From: Alitta virens
Lineage: Eukaryota; Annelida; Polychaeta; Phyllodocida; Nereididae
Assembly: GCA_932294295.1 (NCBI GenBank)
Contig: OW028576.1
Span: 27,101,227-27,165,226 of the forward strand
Direction: 5' to 3'
DNA length: 64,000 bases
The position numbers and the translations under genes are program-made. Below the pieces are notes generated by a model. It was not told where the DNA came from. It saw only the letters and a list, made by a program, of their open reading frames with translations, and made no database searches. Positions 1 to 12,960 of the stretch are shown here, in pieces (the first letter of the stretch is position 1; each line of letters begins with the position of its first letter).

Positions 1-182
1 AAATGTTTGAAAAAACCATAATAATGAATTCACATTCAGGGAGCCATCAAAAACTTTATTTACAACGAAACAGTTGTAAAACTCGAAGACCAGAGCATGA
101 ACTACTAGTTGCGATTATTACATCACATGCTGCTTTTATATTAACTATTAAGACTCGTTCGTCTATCCACCTAAATTAGCCA

Positions 183-464
183 ATGCAAAATTTATCAAAT
201 AGACCACTCATGATTGTCTTGGCATATTTATTATACAATTCTTACACCTTACATCAAGATTCTACAGATTGTTACATCATGCCAGTGACTTGCAAGACTT
301 ACGGGGTTTTAATCCACGCCAGAGGCCAAAGCAATTTTATGGCTTTAGGTTATATGAGAATGCCTTTAGAAAAAAAAACTACATTAAATGTTTTAAAATA
401 CCATAATAATGAATTCACATTCAGGGAGCCATCAAAAAATTTATTTCCAACGAAACAGTTGTAA
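183..464 (+). CDS. Representative satellite ORF (93 codons), hypothetical
   Basis: Representative of the intact-type frame in units such as 1331, 3613, 5902, 7049, 7820, 8967, 10123 and 10502. The protein begins MQNLSNRPLMIVLAYLLYNS, whose hydrophobic LMIVLAYLL stretch resembles a signal-peptide core. A segment with two cysteines follows (C30 and C37), then a variable stretch at about residues 46-66, then a conserved end (FTFREPS...). The stop lies in the right arm of the 8-bp hairpin. The start context is GCCAATGC, and a TATATTAA-like stretch lies about 75 bp upstream. None of this shows expression, and the frame may simply be a by-product of satellite amplification. No known family is recognised. 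Confidence 0.35.
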   Translation: MQNLSNRPLMIVLAYLLYNSYTLHQDSTDCYIMPVTCKTYGVLIHARGQSNFMALGYMRMPLEKKTTLNVLKYHNNEFTFREPSKNLFPTKQL

Positions 465-2087
465 AACTCGAAGACCAGAGCATGAACTACTAGTTGCAGT
501 TATTACATCACATGCTGCTTTTATATTAACTATTAAGACTAGTTCATCCATCCACCTAAATTAGCCAATGCCCAAATTTATCAAATAGACCACTCATGAT
601 TGTCTTGGCATATTTATCATACAATTCTTACACCTTACATCAAGATTCTACAGATTGTTACATCATGCCAGTGACTTGCAAGACTTACGGGGTTTTAATC
701 CACGCCAGAGGCCAAGGCAATTTCTTGGCTTTAAGTAATATGATAGCGCCTTTCAAACAAAGTACTACATTAAATGTTTTAAAATACCATAATAATGAAT
801 TCACATTCAGGGAGCCATCAAAAACTTTATTTACAACAAAACTTGTAAAATTCGAAGACCAGAGCATGAACTACTAGTTGCAGTTATTACATCACATGCT
901 GCTTTTATATTAACTATTAAGACTAGTTCGTCCGTCCACCTAAATTAGCCAATGCAACATTTATCAAATAGACCGCTCTTGATTGTCTTGGGATATTTAT
1001 TATCAAATTCCTTACATCAAGATTCTACAGATTGTAACATCATGCCAGTGACTTGCAAGACTTACGGGGTTTTAATCCACGCCAGAGGCCATGACAATTT
1101 CTTGGCTTTAAGTAATATGAGAATGCCTTTCAAACAAAATACTACATAAAATGTTTTAAAATAACATAATAATGAATTCGCATTCAGGGAGCCTTCAAAA
1201 ACATTATTTACAACGTAACAGTTGTAAAACTCGAAGACCAGAGCATGAACTACTAGTTGCAGTTATTACATCACATGCTGCTTTTATATTAACTATTAAG
1301 ACTACTTTGTCCATCCACCTAAATTAGCCAATGCAAAATTTATCAAATAGATCACTCATGATTGTCTTGGCATATTTATTATACAATTTCTTACATCAAG
1401 ATTCTACAGATTGTAACATCATGCCAGTGACTTGCAAGACTTACGGGGTTTTAATCCACGCCAGAGGCCTTGACAATTTCTTGGCTTTAAGTAATATGAG
1501 AATGCCTTTCAAACAAAATACTACATTAAATGTTTTAAAATACCATAATAATGAATTCACATTCAGGGAGCCATCAAAAACTTTATTTACAACGAAACAG
1601 TTGTAAAACTCGAAGACCAGAGCATGAACTACTAGTTGCAGTTATTACATCACATGCTGCTTTTATATTAACTATTAAGACTACTTTGTCCGTCCACCTA
1701 AATTAGCCAATGCAAAATTTATCAAATAGACCACTCATGATTGTCTTGGCATATTTATCATACAATTCCTTACATCAAGATTCTACAGATTGCAACATCA
1801 TGCCAGTGACTTGCAAGACTTACGGGGTTTTAATCCACGCCAGAGGCTAAGGCAATTTCTTGGCTTTAAGTAACATGAGAGCGCCTTTCAAACAAAGTAC
1901 TACATTAAATGTTTTAAAATACCATAATAATGAATTCACATTCAGGGAGCCACCAAAACTATATTTACAACGAAACAGTTGTAAAACTCGAAGACCAGAG
2001 CATGAACTACTAGTTGCAGTTATTACATCACATGCTGCTTTTATATTAACTATTAAGACTACTTTGTCCGTCCACCTAAATTAGCCA

Positions 2088-4376
2088 ATGCAAAATTTAT
2101 CAAATAGACCACTCATGATTGTCTTGGCATATTCATTATACAATTCTTACACCTTACATCAAGATTCTACAGATTGTTACATCATGCCAGTGACTTGCAA
2201 CACTTACGGGGTTTTAATCCACGCCAGAGGCCAAGACAATTTCTTGGCTTTAAGTGATATGATAGCGCCTTTCAAACAAAATACTACATTAAATGTTTGA
2301 AAAAACCATAATAATGAATTCACATTCAGGGAGCCATCAAAAACTTTATTTACAACGAAACAGTTGTAAAACTCGAAGACCAGAGCATGAACTACTAGTT
2401 GCGGTTATTACATCACATGCTGCTTTTATATTAACTATTAAGACTCGTTCGTCTATCCACCTAAATTAGCCAATGCAAAATTTATCAAATAGACCACTCA
2501 TGATTGTCTTGGCATATTTATTATACAATTCTTACACCTTACATCAAGATTCTACAGATTGTTACATCATGCCAGTGACTTGCAAGACTTACGGGGTTTT
2601 AATCCACGCCAGAGGCCAAAGCAATTTTATGGCTTTAGGTTATATGAGAATGCCTTTAGAAAAAAAAATACATTAAATGTTTTAAAATACCATAATAATG
2701 AATTCACATTCAGGGAGCCAACAAAAAATTTATTTACAACGAAACAGTTGTAAAACTCGAAGACCAGAGCATGAACTACTAGTTGCAGTTATTACATCAC
2801 ATGCTGCTTTTATATTAACTATTAAGACTACTTTGTCCGTCCACCTAAATTAGCCAATGCAAAATTTATCAAATAGATCACTCATGATTGTCTTGGCATA
2901 TTTATTATACAATTTCTTACATCAAGATTCTACAGATTGGAACATCATGCCAGTGACTTGCAAGACTTACGGGGTTTTAATCCACGCCAGAGGCCTTGAC
3001 AATTTCTTGGCTTTAAGTAATATGAGAATGCCTTTCAAACAAAATACTACATTAAATGTTTTAAAATACCATAATAATGAATTCACATTCAGGGAGCCAT
3101 CAAAAACTTTATTTACAACAAAACTTGTAAAATTCGAAGACCAGAGCATGAACATCTAGTTGCAGTTATTACATCACATGCTGCTTTTATATTAACTATT
3201 AAGACTACTTTGTCCGTCCACCTAAATTAGCCAATGCAAAATTTATCAAATAGACCACTCATGATTGTCTTGGCATATTTATTATACAATTCCTTACATC
3301 AAGATTCTACAGATTGTAACATCATGCCAGTGACTTGCAAGACTTACAGGGTTTTAATCCACGCCAGAGGCCATGACAATTTCTTGGCTTTAAGTAACAT
3401 GAGAACCCCTTTAGAAAAAAAAACTACATTAAATGTTTGAAAAAACCATAATAATGAATTCACATTCAGGGAGCCATCAAAAACTTTATTTACAACGAAA
3501 CAGTTGTAAAACTCGAAGACCAGAGCATGAACTACTAGTTGCGGTTATTACATCACATGCTGCTTTTATATTAACTATTAAGACTCGCTCGTCTATCCAC
3601 CTAAATTAGCCAATGCAAAATTTATCAAATAGACCACTCATGATTGTCTTGGCATATTTATTATACAATTCTTACACCTTACATCAAGATTCTACAGATT
3701 GTTACATCATGCCAGTGACTTGCAAGACTTACGGGGTTTTAATCCACGCCAGAGGCCAAAGCAATTTTATGGCTTTAGGTTATATGAGAATGCCTTTAGA
3801 AAAAAAAACTACATTAAATGTTTTAAAATACCATAATAATGAATTCACATTCAGGGAGCCATCAAAAAATGTATTTCCAACAAAACAGTTGTAAGACTCG
3901 AAGACCAGAGCATGAACTACTAGTTGCAGTTATTACATCACATGCTGCTTTTATATTAACTATTAAGACTAGTTTGTCCGTCCACCTAAATTAGCCAGTG
4001 CAAAATTTATCAAATAGACCACTCATGATTGTCTTGGCATATTTATTATACAATTCCTTACATCAAGATTCTACAGATTGTAACATCATGCCAGTGACTT
4101 GCAAGACTTACGGGGTTTTAATCCACGCCAGAGGCCATGACAATTTCTTGGCTTTAAGTAACATGAGAACGCCTTTAGAAAAAAAAACTACATTAAATGT
4201 TTTAAAATACCATAATAATGAATTCACATTCAGGGAGCCATCAAGAACTATATTTAAAATGAAACAGTTGTAAAACTCGAAGACCAGAGCATGAACTACT
4301 AGTTGCAGTTATTACATCACATGCTGCTTTTATATTAACTATTAAGACTACTTTGTCCGTCCACCTAAATTAGCCA
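2088..4376 (+). repeat. Higher-order repeat 1, copy 1 (six satellite units, 2289 bp)
   Basis: Six consecutive units (2088, 2473, 2857, 3234, 3613, 3998) recur in the same order 2289 bp downstream. Every diagnostic variant I checked is shared, including the premature stops at the same codons and the GTG start of the sixth unit. Matching sequence extends left of 2088 to about 1973. Confidence 0.93.
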
Positions 4377-6639
4377 ATGCAAAATTTATCAAATAGACCA
4401 CTCATGATTGTCTTGGCATATTCATTATACAATTCTTACACCTTACATCAAGATTCTACAGATTGTTACATCATGCCAGTGACTTGCAACACTTACGGGG
4501 TTTTAATCCACGCCAGAGGCCAAGACAATTTCTTGGCTTTAAGTGATATGATAGCGCCTTTCAAACAAAATACTACATTAAATGTTTGAAAAAACCATAA
4601 TAATGAATTCACATTCAGGGAGCCATCAAAAACTTTATTTACAACGAAACAGTTGTAAAACTCGAAGACCAGAGCATGAACTACTAGTTGCGGTTATTAC
4701 ATCACATGCTGCTTTTATATTAACTATTAAGACTCGTTCGTCTATCCACCTAAATTAGCCAATGCAAAATTTATCAAATAGACCACTCATGATTGTCTTG
4801 GCATATTTATTATACAATTCTTACACCTTACATCAAGATTCTACAGATTGTTACATCATGCCAGTGACTTGCAAGACTTACGGGGTTTTAATCCACGCCA
4901 GAGGCCAAAGCAATTTTATGGCTTTAGGTTATATGAGAATGCCTTTAGAAAAAAAAATACATTAAATGTTTTAAAATACCATAATAATGAATTCACATTC
5001 AGGGAGCCAACAAAAAATTTATTTACAACGAAACAGTTGTAAAACTCGAAGACCAGAGCATGAACTACTAGTTGCAGTTATTACATCACATGCTGCTTTT
5101 ATATTAACTATTAAGACTACTTTGTCCGTCCACCTAAATTAGCCAATGCAAAATTTATCAAATAGATCACTCATGATTGTCTTGGCATATTTATTATACA
5201 ATTTCTTACATCAAGATTCTACAGATTGGAACATCATGCCAGTGACTTGCAAGACTTACGGGGTTTTAATCCACGCCAGAGGCCTTGACAATTTCTTGGC
5301 TTTAAGTAATATGAGAATGCCTTTCAAACAAAATACTACATTAAATGTTTTAAAATACCATAATAATGAATTCACATTCAGGGAGCCATCAAAAACTTTA
5401 TTTACAACAAAACTTGTAAAATTCGAAGACCAGAGCATGAACATCTAGTTGCAGTTATTACATCACATGCTGCTTTTATATTAACTATTAAGACTACTTT
5501 GTCCGTCCACCTAAATTAGCCAATGCAAAATTTATCAAATAGACCACTCATGATTGTCTTGGCATATTTATTATACAATTCCTTACATCAAGATTCTACA
5601 GATTGTAACATCATGCCAGTGACTTGCAAGACTTACAGGGTTTTAATCCACGCCAGAGGCCATGACAATTTCTTGGCTTTAAGTAACATGAGAACCCCTT
5701 TAGAAAAAAAAACTACATTAAATGTTTGAAAAAACCATAATAATGAATTCACATTCAGGGAGCCATCAAAAACTTTATTTACAACGAAACAGTTGTAAAA
5801 CTCGAAGACCAGAGCATGAACTACTAGTTGCGGTTATTACATCACATGCTGCTTTTATATTAACTATTAAGACTCGCTCGTCTATCCACCTAAATTAGCC
5901 AATGCAAAATTTATCAAATAGACCACTCATGATTGTCTTGGCATATTTATTATACAATTCTTACACCTTACATCAAGATTCTACAGATTGTTACATCATG
6001 CCAGTGACTTGCAAGACTTACGGGGTTTTAATCCACGCCAGAGGCCAAAGCAATTTTATGGCTTTAGGTTATATGAGAATGCCTTTAGAAAAAAAAACTA
6101 CATTAAATGTTTTAAAATACCATAATAATGAATTCACATTCAGGGAGCCATCAAAAAATGTATTTCCAACAAAACAGTTGTAAGACTCGAAGACCAGAGC
6201 ATGAACTACTAGTTGCAGTTATTACATCACATGCTGCTTTTATATTAACTATTAAGACTAGTTTGTCCGTCCACCTAAATTAGCCAGTGCAAAATTTATC
6301 AAATAGACCACTCATGATTGTCTTGGCATATTTATTATACAATTCCTTACATCAAGATTCTACAGATTGTAACATCATGCCAGTGACTTGCAAGACTTAC
6401 GGGGTTTTAATCCACGCCAGAGGCCATGACAATTTCTTGGCTTTAAGTAACATGAGAACGCCTTTAGAAAAAAAAACTACATTAAATGTTTTAAAATACC
6501 ATAATAATGAATTCACATTCAGGGAGCCATCAAGAACTATATTTAAAATGAAACAGTTGTAAAACTCGAAGACCAGAGCATGAACTACTAGTTGCAGTTA
6601 TTACATCACATGCTGCTTTTATATTAACTATTAAGACTA
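4377..6639 (+). repeat. Higher-order repeat 1, copy 2
   Basis: Second copy of the six-unit block, with units at 4377, 4762, 5146, 5523, 5902 and 6287. I found no difference from copy 1 by eye. The match ends at 6639, where the linker changes from an ACTTTGTCC type to a GTTCATCC type. Confidence 0.93.
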
Positions 6640-6665
6640 GTTCATCCATCCACCTAAATTAGCCA

Positions 6666-8583
6666 ATGCAAAATTTATCAAATAGACCACTCATGATTGT
6701 CTTGGCATATTTATTATACAATTCTTACACCTTTCATCAAGATTCTACAGATTGTTATATCATGCCAGTGACTTGCAAGACTTACGGGGTTTTAATCCAC
6801 GCCAGAGGCCAAGGCAATTTCTTGGCTTTAAGTAATATGATAGCCCCTTTCAAACATAGTACTACATTAAATGTTTTAAAATACCATAATAATGAATTCA
6901 CATTCAGGGAGCCATCAAAAACTTTATTTACAACAAAACTTGTAAAATTCGAAGACCAGAGCATGAACTACTAGTTGCAGTTATTACATCACATGCTGCT
7001 TTTATATTAACTATTAAGACTACTTTGTCCGTCCACCTAAATTAGCCAATGCAACATTTATCAAATAGACCACTCATGATTGTCTTGGCATATTTATTAT
7101 ACAATTCTTACACCTTACATCAAGATTCTACAGATTGTAACATCATGCCAGTGACTTGCAAGACTTACGGGGTTTTAATCCACGCCAGAGGCCAAGACAA
7201 TTTCTTGGCTTTAAGTGATATGAGAGCGCCTTTCAAACAAAATACTACATTAAATGTTTCAAAATGCCATAATAATGAATTCACATTCAGGGAGCCATCA
7301 AAAACTTTATTTACAACGAAACAGTTGTAAAACTTGAAGACCAGAGCATGAACTACTAGTAGCAGTTATTACATCACATGCTGCTTTTATATTAACTATT
7401 AAGACTAGTTCATCCATCCACCTAAATTAGCCAATGCCCAAATTTATCAAATAGACCACTCATGATTGTCTTGGCATATTTATTATACAATTCTTACACC
7501 TTACATCAAGATTCTACAGATTGTTACATCATGCCAGTGACTTGCAAGACTTACGGGGTTTTAATCCACGCCAGAGGCCAAAGCAATTTTATGGCTTTAG
7601 GTTATATGAGAATGCCTTTAGAAAAAAAAACTACATTAAATGTTTTAAAATACCATAATAATGAATTCACATTCAGGGAGCCATCAAAAACTTTATTTAC
7701 AACGAAACAGTTGTAAAACTCGAAGACCAGAGCATGAACTACTAGTTGCGGTTATTACATCACATGCTGCTTTTATATTAACTATTAAGACTCGTTCGTC
7801 TATCCACCTAAATTAGCCAATGCAAAATTTATCAAATAGACCACTCATGATTGTCTTGGCATATTTATTATACAATTCTTACACCTTACATCAAGATTCT
7901 ACAGATTGTTACATCATGCCAGTGACTTGCAAGACTTACGGGGTTTTAATCCACGCCAGAGGCCAAAGCAATTTTATGGCTTTAGGTTATATGAGAATGC
8001 CTTTAGAAAAAAAAACTACATTAAATGTTTTAAAATACCATAATAATGAATTCACATTCAGGGAGCCATCAAAAAATGTATTTCCAACAAAACAGTTGTA
8101 AGACTCGAAGACCAGAGCATGAACTACTAGTTGCAGTTATTACATCAAATGCTGCTTTTATATTAACTATTAAGACTAGTTTGTCCGTCCACCTAAATTA
8201 GCCAGTGCAAAATTTATCAAATAGACCACTCATGATTGTCTTGGCATATTTATTATACAATTCCTTACATCAAGATTCTACAGATTGTAACATCATGCCA
8301 GTGACTTGCAAGACTTACGGGGTTTTAATCCACGCCAGAGGCCATGACAATTTCTTGGCTTTAAGTAACATGAGAACGCCTTTAGAAAAAAAAACTACAT
8401 TAAATGTTTTAAAATACCATAATAATGAATTCACATTCAGGGAGCCATCAAGAACTATATTTAAAATGAAACAGTTGTAAAACTCGAAGACCAGAGCATG
8501 AACTACTAGTTGCAGTTATTACATCACATGCTGCTTTTATATTAACTATTAAGACTAGTTCATCAATCCACCTAAATTAGCCA
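6666..8583 (+). repeat. Higher-order repeat 2, copy 1 (five satellite units, 1918 bp)
   Basis: Units at 6666, 7049, 7434, 7820 and 8205. The last two match the unit pair at 3613/3998 and 5902/6287, including the GTG start, so higher-order blocks share sub-blocks. Confidence 0.88.
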
Positions 8584-9495
8584 ATGCAAAATTTATCAAA
8601 TAGACCACTCATGATTGTCTTGGCATATTTATTATACAATTCTTACACCTTACATCAAGATTCTACAGATTGTTATATCATGCCAGTGACTTGCAAGACT
8701 TACGGGGTTTTAATCCACGCCAGAGGCCAAGGCAATTTCTTGGCTTTAAGTAATATGATAGCCCCTTTCAAACATAGTACTACATTAAATGTTTTAAAAT
8801 ACCATAATAATGAATTCACATTCAGGGAGCCATCAAAAACTTTATTTACAACAAAACTTGTAAAATTCGAAGACCAGAGCATGAACTACTAGTTGCAGTT
8901 ATTACATCACATGCTGCTTTTATATTAACTATTAAGACTACTTTGTCCGTCCACCTAAATTAGCCAATGCAACATTTATCAAATAGACCACTCATGATTG
9001 TCTTGGCATATTTATTATACAATTCTTACACCTTACATCAAGATTCTACAGATTGTAACATCATGCCAGTGACTTGCAAGACTTACGGGGTTTTAATCCA
9101 CGCCAGAGGCCAAGACAATTTCTTGGCTTTAAGTGATATGAGAGCGCCTTTCAAACAAAATACTACATTAAATGTTTCAAAATGCCATAATAATGAATTC
9201 ACATTCAGGGAGCCATCAAAAACTTTCTTTACAACGAAACAGTTGTAAAACTTGAAGACCAGAGCATGAACTACTAGTAGCAGTTATTACATCACATGCT
9301 GCTTTTATATTAACTATTAAGACTAGTTCATCCATCCACCTAAATTAGCCAATGCCCAAATTTATCAAATAGACCACTCATGATTGTCTTGGCATATTTA
9401 TTATACAATTCTTACACCTTACATCAAGATTCTACAGATTGTTACATCATGCCAGTGACTTGCAAGACTTACGGGGTTTTAATCCACGCCAGAGG
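8584..9495 (+). repeat. Higher-order repeat 2, copy 2 (partial)
   Basis: Units at 8584, 8967 and the first part of 9352 repeat 6666, 7049 and 7434 at an offset of 1918 bp with a handful of substitutions. The match breaks in the variable window of the third unit at about 9495. Confidence 0.85.
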
Positions 9496-11563
9496 CCATG
9501 ACAATTTCTTGGCTTTAAGTAACATGAGAGCGCCTTTAGAAAAAAAAACTACATTAAATGTTTTAAAATACCATAATAATGAATTCACATTCAGGGAGCC
9601 ATCAAAAACTTTATTTACAACAAAACTTGTAAAATTTCGAAGACCAGAGCATGAACTACTAGTTGCAGTTATTACATCACATGCTGCTTTTATATTAACT
9701 ATTAAGACTAGTTCATCCATCCACCTAAATTAGCCAATGCCCAAATTTATCAAATAGACCACTCATGATTGTCTTGGCATATTTATTATACAATTCTTAC
9801 ACCTTACATCAAGATTCTACAGATTGTTACATCATGCCAGTGACTTGCAAGACTTACGGGGTTTTAATCCACGCCAGAGGCCAAAACAATTTCTTGGCTT
9901 TAGGTAATATGAGAAGGCCTTTAGAAAAAAAACCAACAATAAAAGTTTTAAAATACCATAATAATGAATTCACATTCAGGGAGCCATCAAAAACTTTATT
10001 TACAACCAAACAGTTGTAAAACTCGAAGACCAGAGCATGAACTACTAGTTGCAGTTATTACATCACATGCTGCTTTTATATTAACTATTAAGACTAGTTT
10101 GTCCGTCCACCTAAATTAGCCAATGCAAAATTTATCAAATAGACCACTCATGATTGTCTTGGCATATTTATTATACAATTCCTTACATCAAGATTCTACA
10201 GATTGTAACATCATGCCAGTGACTTGCAAGACTTACGGGGTTTTAATCCACGCCAGAGGCCAAGACAATTTCTTGGCTTTAAGTAATATGAGAATGCCTT
10301 TCAAACAAAATACTACATTAAATGTTTTAAAATACCGTAATAATGAATTCACATTCAGGGAGCCATCAAAAACTTTATTTACAACGAAACAGTTGTAAAA
10401 CTCGAAGACCAGAGCATGAACTACTAGTTGCAGTTATTACATCACATGCTGCTTTTATATTAACTATTGAGACTCGTTCGTCTATCCACCTAAATTAGCC
10501 AATGCAAACTTTATCAAATAGACCACTCATGATTGTCTTGGCATATTTATTATACAATTCTTACACCTTACATCAAGATTCTACAGATTGTTACATCATG
10601 CCAGTGACTTGCAAGACTTACGGGGTTTTAATCCACGCCAGAGGCCAAGACAATTTCTTGGCTTTAAGTAATATGAGAATGCCTTTCAAACAAAATACTA
10701 CATTAAATGTTTTAAAATACCGTAATAATGAATTCACATTCAGGGAGCCATCAAAAACTTTATTTACAACGAAACAGTTGTAAAACTCGAAGACCAGAGC
10801 ATGAACTACTAGTTGCAGTTATTACATCACATGCTGCTTTTATATTAACTATTAAGACTAGTTCGTCCGTCCACCTAAATTAGCCAATGCAAAATTTATC
10901 AAATAGACCACTCATGATTGTCTTGGCATATTTATTATACAATTCTTACACCAAGATTCTACGGATTGTTACATCATGCCAGTGACTTACAAGACTTACG
11001 GTGTTTTAATCCACGCCAGAGGCCAAGACAATTTCTTGGCTTGAAGTGATATGATAGCGCCTTTCAAACAAAATACTACATTAAATGTTTTAAAATACCA
11101 TAATAATGAATTCACATTCAGGGAGCCATCAAAATCTTTATTTACAACGAAACAGTTGTAAAACTCGAAGACCAGAGCATGAACTACTAGTTGCAGTTAT
11201 TACATCACATGCTGCATTTATATTAACTATTAAGACTAGTTCGTCCGTCCACCTAAATTAGCCAGTGCAAAATTTATGCCAGTGACTTGCAAGACTTACG
11301 GGGTTTTAATCCACGCCAGAGGCCAAGACAATTTCTTGGCTTTAAGTAATATGATAGCGCCTTTCAAACAAAATACTACATTAAATGTTTTAAAATACCA
11401 TAATAATGAATTCATATTCAGGAAACCACCAAAAACTATATTTATAACAAACAGTTGTAAAACTCGAAGACCAGAGCATGAACTACTAGTTGCAGTTATT
11501 ACATCACATGCTGCTTTTATATTAACTATTAAGACTAGTTCGTCCGTCCACCTAAATTAGCCA

Positions 11564-11944
11564 ATGCAAAATTTATCAAATAGACCACTCATGATTGTCT
11601 TGGCATATTTATTATACAATTCTTACACCTTACATCAAGATTCTACAGATTGTTACATCATGCCAGTGACTTGCAAGACTTACGGGGTTTTTTTCCACGC
11701 CAGAGGCCAAGACAATTTCTTGGTTTTAAGTAATATGATAGCGCCTTTAAAACAAAATACTACATTAAATGTTACAAAATTCCATAATAATGAATACATA
11801 TTCAGGAAGCTACCAAAAACTATATTTACAACAAACAGTTGTAAAACTCGAAGACCAGAGCATGAACTACTAGTTGCAGTTATTACATCACATGCTGCTT
11901 TTATATTAACTATTAAGACTAGTTCGTCCATCCACCTATATTAG
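11564..11944 (+). CDS. Satellite ORF spanning a whole unit (126 codons), hypothetical
   Basis: In this unit the frame stays open through the region where most units stop. It continues through KTRRPEHELLVAVITSHAAF and ends at the TAG just before the next unit's ATG. The same C-terminal extension is in frame at 1860-2084, 9380-9733 (117 codons) and 11276-11560. The difference from ordinary units is a 1-nt deletion in the CGAAACAGTTG segment (ACAAACAGTTG here). The unit lies at the diverged right end of the array, where older units often sit, so a unit-length frame may be the older state. That is inference. Function unknown. Confidence 0.35.
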   Translation: MQNLSNRPLMIVLAYLLYNSYTLHQDSTDCYIMPVTCKTYGVFFHARGQDNFLVLSNMIAPLKQNTTLNVTKFHNNEYIFRKLPKTIFTTNSCKTRRPEHELLVAVITSHAAFILTIKTSSSIHLY

Positions 11945-12960
11945 CCAATGCAAAATTTATCAAATAGACCACTCATGATTGTCTTGGCATATTTATTATA
12001 CAATTCCTTACATCAAGATTCTACAGATTGTAACATCATGCCAGTGACTTGCAAGACTTACGGTTTTAATCCACGCCAGAGGCCAAGACAATTTCTTGGC
12101 TTTAAGTAATATGAGAATGCCTTTAGAAAAAAATACTACATTAAATGTTTTAAAATACCATAATAATGAATTCACATTCAGGGAGCCATCAAAAACTTTA
12201 TTTACAACGAAACAGTTGTAAAACTCGAAGACCAGAGCATGAACTACTAGTTGCAGTTATTACATCACATGCTGCTTTTATATTAACTATTAAGACTAGT
12301 TCGTCCATCCACCTATATTAGCCAATGCAAAATTTATCAAATAGACCACTCATGATTGTCTTGGCATATTTATTATACAATTCCTTACATCAAGATTCTA
12401 CAGATTGTAACATCATGCCAGTGACTTGCAAGACTTACGGTTTTAATCCACGCCAGAGGCCAAGACAATTTCTTGGCTTTAAGTAATATGAGAATGCCTT
12501 TAGAAAAAAATACTACATTAAATGTTTTAAAATACCATAATAATGAATTCACATTCAGGGAGCCATCAAAAACTTTATTTACAATGAAACAGTTGTAAAA
12601 CTCGAAGACCAGAGTATGAACTACTAGTTGCAGTTATTACATCACATGCTGCTTTTATATTAACTATTAAGACTCGTTCGTCTATCCACCTAAATTAGCC
12701 AATGCAAAATTTATCAAATAGACCCCTCATGATTGTCTTGGCATATTTATTATACAATTCTTACACCAAGATTTTACAGATTGTTACATCATGCCAGTGA
12801 CTTGCAAGACTTACGGGGTTTTAATCCACGCCAGAGGCCAAGACAATTTCTTTGCTTTAAGTAATATAAGAGCGCCTTTTAAACAAAATACTACATTAAA
12901 CGTTTTAAAATGCCTTAATAATGAATTTACATTCAGGGAGCCACCAAAAACTATAGATTA

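Larger units (their letters stand above)
1..12960 (+). repeat. ~380-bp satellite array, about 34 units, each carrying a small ORF
   Basis: Tandem head-to-tail units start (ATG or its equivalent) near 183, 568, 952, 1331, 1711, 2088, 2473, 2857, 3234, 3613, 3998, 4377, 4762, 5146, 5523, 5902, 6287, 6666, 7049, 7434, 7820, 8205, 8584, 8967, 9352, 9737, 10123, 10502, 10887, 11265, 11564, 11947, 12326 and 12706. The array runs off the left edge of the window. Unit length is mainly 379 or 385 bp because of an in-frame 6-bp indel. An EcoRI site (GAATTC) recurs in nearly every unit. Each unit also holds TTTACAAC-GAAACA-GTTGTAAA, an 8-bp stem with a 6-nt loop overlapping the usual stop codon. Unit length is not a multiple of 3, so the frames do not join into one polyprotein. 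Several units are broken: internal stops (3, 5, 6, 7, 9), GTG in place of ATG (3998, 6287, 8205), and a 1-nt insertion after the ATG (568, 7434, 9352, 9737). The right-hand units are the most diverged, and the last is truncated at about 12957. I do not recognise the sequence. Confidence 0.97.

Noticed and set aside
685..9720. Minus-strand ORFs of 60-83 codons inside satellite units.
   Set aside because: They are antisense shadows of the conserved repeat, cover its variable and stop regions in parallel, and show no independent signal.
1..12960. Hammerhead ribozyme in the satellite (CGAAAC is present in most units).
   Set aside because: No CTGATGA core on either strand within the unit, so the catalytic fold cannot form.
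1..12960. Diversity-generating retroelement explaining the variable window.
   Set aside because: Differences are not adenine-specific, there is no template repeat or linked reverse transcriptase, and the host is eukaryotic.
1..12960. CRISPR array or CENP-B box.
   Set aside because: Units are ~380 bp without spacers, and no 17-bp CENP-B-like motif was found.
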